From: CAXMQZ01 sp963707075
GTDB taxonomy: Bacteria; Acidobacteriota; Thermoanaerobaculia; Multivoradales; JAHEKO01
Direction: 5' to 3'
Assembly: GCA_963707075.1 (NCBI GenBank)
Contig: CAVPOX010000002.1
Span: forward strand, 558,001-622,000
Length of the DNA stretch: 64,000 nt
Below, in pieces: positions 37,125 to 43,938 of the stretch (positions are counted from its first letter, which is position 1; every line of letters begins with the position of its first letter). A program made the position numbers and the translations under genes. The notes under the pieces were generated by a model. It ran no database searches. It was not told the DNA's origin and was given only the letters and a program-made list of their open reading frames with translations.

Positions 37125-38909
37125 ATGACACGACCTCGCACCCTTCTGTCGCTAGCAGCAATTTGCTACTCGACTGCCACCATGGTTGTCGGCGCCGCAC
37201 CGGCGAGTGCCTCCGACGCCCAGGTCTCGGTCGAGGAGTTCACCCTCGACAACGGAATGAAGTGGCTGCTCGTGCAGCGGCCCGAACAGTCGACAGTGAC
37301 CGCCGGCTGGGTCGCCCGTGTCGGCTCGGCGAACGAGCGCCCCGGGATTACCGGTATCAGCCACCTCTTCGAGCACATGATGTTCAAGGGTACTCACGTG
37401 ATCGGCACTACGGACATCGAGCGCGATCTGGAGATCCTCGCCGAGCAGGAGGAGATTCAGCAACAGATTCGCGGCATCTACAAGGAGCAACGCCGGAGAT
37501 GGCGTCGAGGAGAGATCGAGGATCCATTCGACCCGGCCAACCGGACACCGGAGATGATCGAGCTCGAGGAGCAGTTCCAGAAGCTGCTGGAGGAGCAACG
37601 CGCCCTCATGGTCAAGGACGAGTTCGACCAGATTTACACGGCGGCGGGGGCCTCGGGTATGAACGCGGGCACCAGTGAAGACTTCACGATCTACTTCATC
37701 ACCGTACCCGCCAACAAGCTCGAGCTCTGGTTCTGGATGGAGTCCGATCGTCTGCTCAATCCGGTCTTCCGAGAGTTCTATTCCGAGCGCGACGTGGTGC
37801 AAGAGGAAAGACGTTTGCGCCTGGAGTCGACCCCGACCGGGAAATTCGACGAACAGTTCAACACCATGTTCTGGGGATCTCATCCCTACAGCTGGTCGCC
37901 GGTAGGCATCCCGTCCGACCTGCGAGTCATCAGCAAGCAACAGGCCGACGACTACTTCGCCACCTACTACGCTGCCGACAATCTGACCGCGGCTCTGGTC
38001 GGGAATTTCGCTGTCGACGAGGCCAGGGAGCTCGCCGAACGATACTTCGGCCGTCTACAGAGAAGTCCCCGCCCGGTACCGGATGTCAGCACGATGGAAC
38101 TGCTGCAACTGGCTGAAAAGCGGATGTCTGCCGAGTGCGATTGCCAACCCCAGGTGGAGATCCGCTATCACACCGTGCCGTTCATGCATGCCGACTCCTA
38201 TCCCCTCGAGGTTCTGGCCGGGTTGATGAACGGGCGCACCGGTCGACTCTACAAATCGCTGATCCTCGACCAGGGCGTGGCCAGTACAGCTGCCACCTCG
38301 CAGAGCTCGGACAAGTGGGCCGGCACCTTCTCCTTCGCCGCCGAGACCAAGGGTGACGCGACACCCGATCAGCTGGAAAATGCCTGGTACGAAGAGTTGC
38401 GGCGACTGTTGGAGGAGCCCATCCCCGAGACCGAGCTACAGAAGGTCAAGAACCAGATTCAGGCTGACGCCTACCGCCGCCTGGAGAGCTCGTTCTTCCT
38501 GCTGCTGCAACTGCTCATTTACGACAACGGCGGAGATTGGCAGTACCTCAATACCTGGGCCGACCGCACGCTCGAGGTCACCCAGGACGATGTCAAACGC
38601 GTCATCGAGACCTACTTCGGCGCAACCAATCGGGCCGTGGCGCATTACGACCGCCTGGCGGGAGCCATAGCAGAGGTCTGGCCCGAGGCGATCTCTCAAC
38701 TTCCCTCCGAGCAACGGGAGATGGTCAAGACACAGATTCGCCAGCTACGTCAGATCCAGGATCCGGCCCAACTCGAACAGATTCTGGAGCAGATGCAGCA
38801 GCAGAAGGGGGCTGCTCCTGCCGATCTTCAGCCTGCGATCGGCGTGCTCGAGCAGTTTGTTCGCGACCGTATCGAAGAATTGGCTGGCACGGGCAGCACC
38901 GACGCCTGA
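37125..38909 (+). CDS. M16-family zinc metallopeptidase, catalytic partner
   Basis: 594 residues from ATG 37125; GGAG lies about 9 bases upstream and this start gives a clean signal peptide. The inverted zinc motif H80-L-F-E83-H84 (in GISHLFEHMMFKGT) is complete, and Glu221 in YSERDVVQEE is the probable third ligand. The gap between the two is about 137 residues instead of the usual about 76. The extra length is a charged segment at about 95-165 (QQQIRGIYKEQRRRWRRGE). The C-terminal half has the R/Y-type second M16 domain. It pairs with the inactive M16 partner 12 bp downstream. It likely acts in the periplasm on peptides or misfolded proteins. Confidence 0.92.
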   Translation: MTRPRTLLSLAAICYSTATMVVGAAPASASDAQVSVEEFTLDNGMKWLLVQRPEQSTVTAGWVARVGSANERPGITGISHLFEHMMFKGTHVIGTTDIERDLEILAEQEEIQQQIRGIYKEQRRRWRRGEIEDPFDPANRTPEMIELEEQFQKLLEEQRALMVKDEFDQIYTAAGASGMNAGTSEDFTIYFITVPANKLELWFWMESDRLLNPVFREFYSERDVVQEERRLRLESTPTGKFDEQFNTMFWGSHPYSWSPVGIPSDLRVISKQQADDYFATYYAADNLTAALVGNFAVDEARELAERYFGRLQRSPRPVPDVSTMELLQLAEKRMSAECDCQPQVEIRYHTVPFMHADSYPLEVLAGLMNGRTGRLYKSLILDQGVASTAATSQSSDKWAGTFSFAAETKGDATPDQLENAWYEELRRLLEEPIPETELQKVKNQIQADAYRRLESSFFLLLQLLIYDNGGDWQYLNTWADRTLEVTQDDVKRVIETYFGATNRAVAHYDRLAGAIAEVWPEAISQLPSEQREMVKTQIRQLRQIQDPAQLEQILEQMQQQKGAAPADLQPAIGVLEQFVRDRIEELAGTGSTDA

Positions 38910-38921
38910 GGAGATCGACAG

Positions 38922-40436
38922 ATGAGTTTCCGGAGCCTTCTGACCACATTGGCGTTGATTGCCGTATCCCTCGGCATCGCCCAGGCGCAAGTGGCCGCCG
39001 TCGAGTCCACTTCGGTTCCCGGGCATCCGACCGAGCTGCAGTTCGGCGAGCTCGAGTTCGAGGTGCCAGACGGCGAAGCCTACCGCCACACGCTGAGCAA
39101 TGGAGTCGTGGTCTACATCGTCGAAGACCATCAGCTGCCACTGGTCAACGTGACAGTTACCGCCCGGCTCGGCAGTTTTCTCGATCCCGAGGATCGACCG
39201 GGCCTGGCAGAGACCACGGGTACGATGCTCCGGCGTGGTGGTACCAAAGCGCTGAGCGCCGAGGAGTTCGACGAGCGAGTCGAGTTCCTGGCGGCCGAGA
39301 TCGAATCCTCCACCTCTTCGACGCGGGGCACGGCATCGCTGAACTGCATTACCCCGGTGCTGGAAGAGTCTTTGGGACTGTTTTTCGACATGCTGAAGAC
39401 TCCCGGGTTTCAAGAGGATCGTCTGACACTGGAAAAGGACCAGGTCCTCGAGGCGATGAAGCAGCGCAACGACCAGCCGCAGGCTGTGTCCCGGCGTAAT
39501 TGGCAATGGTTGATGCGAGGCATGGACAGCTACCTCGCTCGCGAGCTCACCGCCAACGACATCGCAGCGATCACCCGAGACGACCTCGTGCGCTTCCACG
39601 CGCAGTACTGGCGGCCCCCAAATCTCATTCTCGGTATCTCCGGTGATGTCGTGGAGTCGGAGATGCTCGCCGCGTTGGAGCGCCATTTTGCGGACTGGCA
39701 GACCGATGGGCCGGAAGTACCGTGGCCTCCTCCAGCACCCAACCAGACCCCGAAGCCCGGGGTCTACCATCTCCAGAAGGACATCCCGCAAGGCCGGGTG
39801 CTTATCGGTCATCTCGGCTACCAGCGACCCGACTGGGAAGATCCCGATGTGCAAGCCCTCGTCCTGATGAACGAGATCCTCGGGGGCGGAGGTTTCACCT
39901 CTCGCCTGGTGAAGCGGATCCGCTCCGACGAGGGGCTCGCCTACAGTGCCTATTCGCAATTCGGTATCGATCTGTGGTGGCCAGGCATCTTCGCGATGGG
40001 CTATCAGTCGAAGAGCTCGACGGTGGCCCTGGCCGCGACGATAGCCCTGGAAGAGCTCGAACGGATCCGCAACGAGCCAGTCAGCGCAGAAGAGCTCGCG
40101 ACGGCGAAGGCTTCGCTGATCGACGTCTTCCCTCGGCAGTTCGAGTCAGCCAGCCAGACGGCAAACCTCTTCGTGCGCGATGAGTTCGAGGATCGCCCTC
40201 ACAGCTACTGGACGACCTATCGTGACCAGGTGCGGTCCATAACCGAGCAGGATGTGCTGCGCGTAGCCAGAGACCATCTGCACCCGGATCGACTGGTCTA
40301 CCTGATTGTCGGTGATTGGGGCGAGATCGAAGCGGGCGACCCGGATGGGCGCGCCTCGATGCAGCAGATCTTCGGTGGCGAATCCACCGAGCTGCCACTG
40401 CGCGATCCCCTGACTCTCGAACCCATGCCAGACTGA
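38922..40436 (+). CDS. M16-family peptidase-like protein, non-catalytic partner
   Basis: 504 residues with signal peptide MSFRSLLTTLALIAVSLG. It has the two M16 domains but in place of HxxEH has LAETTGTMLRRGG, so the zinc site is absent. The C-terminal half keeps the GGGGFTSRLVKRIRSDEGLAY segment, which positions substrate in M16 heterodimers, and an aligned WWPGIFAMGYQS segment. It is 12 bp after the catalytic gene (GAGGAG before ATG 38922), the usual paired arrangement in which this subunit shapes the chamber. It is probably periplasmic. Confidence 0.9.
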   Translation: MSFRSLLTTLALIAVSLGIAQAQVAAVESTSVPGHPTELQFGELEFEVPDGEAYRHTLSNGVVVYIVEDHQLPLVNVTVTARLGSFLDPEDRPGLAETTGTMLRRGGTKALSAEEFDERVEFLAAEIESSTSSTRGTASLNCITPVLEESLGLFFDMLKTPGFQEDRLTLEKDQVLEAMKQRNDQPQAVSRRNWQWLMRGMDSYLARELTANDIAAITRDDLVRFHAQYWRPPNLILGISGDVVESEMLAALERHFADWQTDGPEVPWPPPAPNQTPKPGVYHLQKDIPQGRVLIGHLGYQRPDWEDPDVQALVLMNEILGGGGFTSRLVKRIRSDEGLAYSAYSQFGIDLWWPGIFAMGYQSKSSTVALAATIALEELERIRNEPVSAEELATAKASLIDVFPRQFESASQTANLFVRDEFEDRPHSYWTTYRDQVRSITEQDVLRVARDHLHPDRLVYLIVGDWGEIEAGDPDGRASMQQIFGGESTELPLRDPLTLEPMPD

Positions 40437-40457
40437 CTTCAGCCGCGAGATCACAGT

Positions 40458-40477
40458 CCCTGAGGCTTGTCTCAGGG
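40458..40477. terminator. Hairpin between convergent M16 and gdhA genes
   Basis: CCCTGAG (40458-40464) pairs with CTCAGGG (40471-40477) around GCTTGT, overlapping the gdhA stop. There is no U-tract. It may help separate the facing transcripts. Confidence 0.4.
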
Positions 40478-41890
40478 GAAGATCCCGAGGTCCTTGTAGG
40501 AAAGCGCAATCTTGTCGATGGAGCTGACGAAGGCTGCGGTCCGCAGATCGGTTGCGGGCCCGAGCCGCTCCCTGACCGCCCGGATCTCTCCGTAAGCCGT
40601 GATCATGGTCTCCTCCAACCCGGAGTTGACCAGATCTCGCTCATCCGCTCCCCTGGCCATGACCGCGAGCTCCGCGTCGGAAAAGACATCGCGGCCCGTT
40701 CGCTTCTGAAAGGCATCCACAAAGCCTCGGCGCACCTGCTCGTCGAAGCGCCGTTCCAACCTGCCAAACCGCAGGTGGGACAGGTTCTTGACCCACTCGA
40801 AATAGGACACCGTGACACCGCCTGCGTTCATGAAGGTGTCAGGTAGCACCATGACGCCACGTTCACGCAGGATCTGATCGGCTTCGAAAGTCGTCGGGCC
40901 GTTGGCTCCCTCCGCAATGATCTTCGCCTGGATCCGGGAGGCATTTTCTGCGGTGATCTGATTCTCCAGAGCCGCAGGTACCAGGATGTCGCACTCGAGC
41001 TCCAGAGCCGCTGACGAGGGTTCGATGTTCGAGGCCCCGGGATAGTCCAGGATCGAACCTGTCTCCGAGCGATGCTGCACGACCTTCTCCAGCTCCAGGC
41101 CCTCGGGACGGTGAATGGCACCCTCGTACTCGGCCACTGCCACCAGCACGGCACCGCCCTCCTGCATGTACTTGGCGGCGTGGTACCCCACATTTCCCAG
41201 CCCCTGGACGATGAATCGTTTGCCGGCCAGGCCTGGCTCCAGACCGAGTGCCCGCATGTCGTCCGCGATATCGCAAGCACCGCGAACGCCGTAGAACACT
41301 CCCCGCCCGGTGGCTTCAGTACGACCGCGGATTCCTCCCTGCGCGACCGGCTTGCCGGTCACGCACGCCAGCGAGTTGAGCTCCCCCGCCGACAAGGAGT
41401 TGTAGGTGTCGACAATCCAGGACATTTCTCGAGCTCCAGTACCGTAGTCGGGGGCCGGCACGTCGACCCCGGGGCCGATGAAGTTCTTTTTCTTCAGCTC
41501 GAACGTGTAGCGACGAGTGATCCGTTCGAGCTCGCCAATGGAATGCCGGGAAGGATCGATCTTGATGCCCCCTTTGGCGCCACCAAAAGGAACATCCACG
41601 ATGGCGCACTTGAAGGTCATCAGTGACGCCAGGGCGATGACCTCGTCCTCATTCACATGGGTGCTGTAGCGAATGCCACCTTTGGTGGGCAGCTTGTGGT
41701 GGCTGTGCTCCGCGCGCCACGCCTGGATGGTCTCCAGCGAGCCATCGTCCCGGATGAGGGGAAAGGTGAAGTAGTAGACGCTGTTGCAGACCTTGATCTG
41801 GTCGAGAAGGCGCGGATCGTGATCGGTCAGCGCAGCAGCGCGATCGAAACTGAGATGGACCTGCTCAAGAAAGCTCGGCTCGGTCGCCAT
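40472..41890 (-). CDS. gdhA: Glutamate dehydrogenase family (Glu/Leu/Phe/Val dehydrogenase)
   Basis: 472 residues from ATG 41890; GGGAGTG lies 7 bases upstream, while an ATG at 41932 has no site. N-terminal dimerisation domain carries HHKLPTKGGIRY and the catalytic-site VPFGGAKGGI (second Lys active). The Rossmann domain follows with FIVQGLGNVGYHAAKYMQEGG, in two parts. NPTTFEADQ-type and AGGVTVSYFEWVKN segments are conserved. It deaminates an amino acid, probably glutamate, to the 2-oxo acid with NAD(P). Cofactor preference cannot be read safely by eye. The family also contains leucine and valine enzymes; glutamate is favoured because of overall length and the KGGIRY context. Confidence 0.88.
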   Translation of the reverse strand: MATEPSFLEQVHLSFDRAAALTDHDPRLLDQIKVCNSVYYFTFPLIRDDGSLETIQAWRAEHSHHKLPTKGGIRYSTHVNEDEVIALASLMTFKCAIVDVPFGGAKGGIKIDPSRHSIGELERITRRYTFELKKKNFIGPGVDVPAPDYGTGAREMSWIVDTYNSLSAGELNSLACVTGKPVAQGGIRGRTEATGRGVFYGVRGACDIADDMRALGLEPGLAGKRFIVQGLGNVGYHAAKYMQEGGAVLVAVAEYEGAIHRPEGLELEKVVQHRSETGSILDYPGASNIEPSSAALELECDILVPAALENQITAENASRIQAKIIAEGANGPTTFEADQILRERGVMVLPDTFMNAGGVTVSYFEWVKNLSHLRFGRLERRFDEQVRRGFVDAFQKRTGRDVFSDAELAVMARGADERDLVNSGLEETMITAYGEIRAVRERLGPATDLRTAAFVSSIDKIALSYKDLGIFP

Positions 41891-42003
41891 AGGGTCACTC
41901 CCAAAGGTGCGGTTGTCAGTTGTCTCGCCCATGATAGTACGTTCCCCTCAGCGCCAGTCACGGGAGCGTGACAGAATCGTGGCTCTCTGGCTTCTGGTCG
42001 CCG

Positions 42004-42969
42004 ATGAAAGCACTCTGGCTCGAAAATCAGCAGTTGCGCCTGCGGGACGATCTGCCGACTCCGCCGACGCCACCCAACGAAGCCCTGGTTAGAGTCATCC
42101 GAGCCGGTATCTGCAACACCGATCTGGAGATGATCGACGGCTACTACCCCTTCGTCGGCATCCTCGGCCACGAGTTCGTCGGCATCGTCGAGCAGGGCCC
42201 GAGCAAGCTGATCGGTCAGCGAGTCGTCGGTGAGATCAACACCTGGTGCGGCGACTGCTCCGCCTGTCGTCGGGGACTGACGACGCATTGCGAGAATCGA
42301 ACCGTACTGGGTATTGCGGGCCGTCACGGAGCCTTTGCCGAGTACCTCACCCTGCCCTTCGAAAACCTCCACCTCATCCCCGACCGCCTCAGCACCGACA
42401 CCGCAATCTTCACCGAGCCGCTGGCTGCCGCCATCCAGATTCAGGCACAGATCTCCATCGAACCCGATGACCGGGTTCTGGTGGTCGGCAACGGCAAGCT
42501 CGGACAGTTGATCGCCCAGACTCTCGCCCTGACCGGATGTTATCTGGATGTGATGGGCCGGCGCCGCCGTCAGACCGATCTCCTGCGGAAGCGGGACATC
42601 GCAACGCGACTTGCCGACGAGGTGGAGCCCAGCAGCTACGACGTCGCTGTCGAGTGCACCGGAAATCCGGATGGCTTCGCCCTGGCACTGCGAAGCCTGC
42701 GCCCACGTGGCACGCTGGCATTGAAAAGCACCTATGCCGCCAAACTAAATCTGGACGCATCGCAGCTGGTCGTCAAGGAGATCACGGTCACCGGATCGCG
42801 CTGTGGCCCCTTCGCTCCAGCCCTGCATCTGCTGGCCGAAGGCTCGATCGAGGTCGAGCCGTTGATCGACTCGCGGTTTCCCCTCGCCCAGGGTCTCGAC
42901 GCGTTCGCGCAGGCCGCCCAGCCGGGAACTCTCAAAGTGCTCCTCGAAATCGGCGACGTTGACGGATAA
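42004..42969 (+). CDS. Zinc-dependent alcohol dehydrogenase (MDR family)
   Basis: 321 residues from ATG 42004 (MKALWLENQQLRL), which gives the usual MDR start; the frame runs 12 codons further to a GTG. The catalytic zinc region is GICNTDLEMIDGYYPFVGILGHEFVG (in two parts), with Cys and His-Glu ligands. The structural zinc loop is C-G-D-C-S-A-C-x7-C in WCGDCSACRRGLTTHC, complete. The Rossmann motif is VLVVGNGKLGQLIAQ. It is most like threonine/sorbitol dehydrogenase-type MDRs, but substrate is not determinable. It stands alone, divergent from gdhA. Confidence 0.87.
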   Translation: MKALWLENQQLRLRDDLPTPPTPPNEALVRVIRAGICNTDLEMIDGYYPFVGILGHEFVGIVEQGPSKLIGQRVVGEINTWCGDCSACRRGLTTHCENRTVLGIAGRHGAFAEYLTLPFENLHLIPDRLSTDTAIFTEPLAAAIQIQAQISIEPDDRVLVVGNGKLGQLIAQTLALTGCYLDVMGRRRRQTDLLRKRDIATRLADEVEPSSYDVAVECTGNPDGFALALRSLRPRGTLALKSTYAAKLNLDASQLVVKEITVTGSRCGPFAPALHLLAEGSIEVEPLIDSRFPLAQGLDAFAQAAQPGTLKVLLEIGDVDG

Positions 42970-43065
42970 CAGTGTTAGAGTAATTCTCAGAATCGGCAGA
43001 ATTGGAAGCCTCGAGTCTCCTAGCTCTGCCTGATTAGCAACAGTTCCATCATGGAGGGGATTTTT

Positions 43066-43449
43066 ATGCGGAAGTCATTTGTCAGTATCGGACTCGGAAT
43101 CGTCGCCCTGCTGGTCGCGGTCTCACCGATCGTCGCGCAAGCACCCGAAACTCTCACCATCGACGATTGTGTCTCCAAGAAGTCGGCTGTAGAGTTTCCC
43201 CACGCGGCCCACTTCGAGGTCACCGAGTGCACCACCTGCCATCACACGGATGAGGGGTTGACGGCAGACTCTGGTACCGCCCAGGCGTGCGGTGAGTGCC
43301 ATGTGTCACCTGAGGCCGCGGAGACACCGGAATGCTCTCAGATGAGCATGAAAAAGAATCCGTTCCACATCAACTGCGTCGGCTGCCACAAGGAGCAGGC
43401 GGCCGGCCCCTCCAAGTGCGACGAGTGCCACACCAAGGCTGACGGCTAG
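43066..43449 (+). CDS. Small periplasmic tetraheme cytochrome c (class III-like)
   Basis: 127 residues from ATG 43066; GGAGGGG just upstream makes this start better than ATG 43051. Signal peptide of about 25 residues (ends IVAQA). Four C-x2-C-H haem sites are visible: CTTCHH, CGECH, CVGCH and CDECH, with extra His (FPHAAHFE, PFHINC) available as distal axial ligands, so all four haems could be bis-His as in cytochrome c3. Such proteins shuttle electrons in the periplasm, for example to a terminal reductase or an outer-membrane conduit. No reductase lies nearby; a strong terminator follows directly, so it is a single-gene unit. Confidence 0.92.
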   Translation: MRKSFVSIGLGIVALLVAVSPIVAQAPETLTIDDCVSKKSAVEFPHAAHFEVTECTTCHHTDEGLTADSGTAQACGECHVSPEAAETPECSQMSMKKNPFHINCVGCHKEQAAGPSKCDECHTKADG

Positions 43450-43474
43450 CCCTCGTCGAGCCAAGACTACCCAG

Positions 43475-43510
43475 CGAGCCACCCGAGCAGTCGGGTGGCT
43501 CGTTCCTTTT
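43475..43510 (+). terminator. Strong intrinsic terminator after the cytochrome gene
   Basis: Perfect 12-bp stem, CGAGCCACCCGA (43475-43486) with TCGGGTGGCTCG (43491-43502), loop GCAG, followed by TTCCTTTT (43503-43510). It starts 26 bases after the cytochrome stop codon. Confidence 0.88.
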
Positions 43511-43768
43511 CCTGGCGTCGCCGACCAGGAAGCCCAGGCACCCGGATTGCATATCATTCAATTCTGCAGAAACCTCCATCTTTCCGCAGTGCGGCAACAC
43601 ATTTTTGAACCCCCTGGGGTATCCCCTTTGGTCCCCTAAGTGCTCTAAATAAAGCGCTTAAGCCACCCCACCCGCAGCTAGCTGTGCCGGACAACGAGTT
43701 GTTCGTATCAGCTGATTCAAGATTGTGCATAGGCTGCGGGTCGCTGGCCCGGCCTGGGGCGCAACAAA

Positions 43769-43825
43769 CCACCCCAACGGGTGGGGCTGTCCCACCCCCG
43801 GGGGTTGTCTTGCCCACCTCGTGGG
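43769..43825. promoter_or_regulatory. Cluster of C/G inverted repeats upstream of the sigma-54-type promoter
   Basis: CCACCC/GGGTGG (43769-43774 with 43779-43784), GGGTGGG/CCCACCC (43779-43785 with 43791-43797), the palindrome ACCCCCGGGGGT (43794-43805) and CCCAC/GTGGG (43813-43817 with 43821-43825). They lie about 65-120 bp before the predicted transcription start, where activators of sigma-54 usually bind. A binding role is inference. Confidence 0.45.
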
Positions 43826-43862
43826 GTTGGAAATGGCTGACTTCCCATGCTCACTGGACGCT

Positions 43863-43878
43863 TGGCACCCCCTTTGCT
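43863..43878 (+). promoter_or_regulatory. Sigma-54 (-24/-12) promoter of the TonB receptor gene
   Basis: TGGCACCCCCTTTGCT matches TGGCAC-N5-TTGCW at every defined base, with GG and GC spaced as required. It is on the strand of, and about 60 bases before, the receptor ATG 43939. The transcription start is predicted near 43889, giving a leader of about 50 bases. Confidence 0.6.
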
Positions 43879-43938
43879 CTCTCCACCTCTGTGGGTCGAT
43901 CCCACAATCATGCCGCCAACCGACAGAGGAGGAAAATC

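Larger units (their letters stand above)
43450..43938. other. Non-coding region with terminator, inverted repeats and TonB-receptor promoter
   Basis: 489 bases without a convincing gene. It contains the cytochrome terminator (43475-43510), a group of C/G-rich short inverted repeats (43609-43825), a sigma-54-type promoter (43863-43878) and AGAGGAGG (43925-43932) for the TonB receptor gene. Confidence 0.6.
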
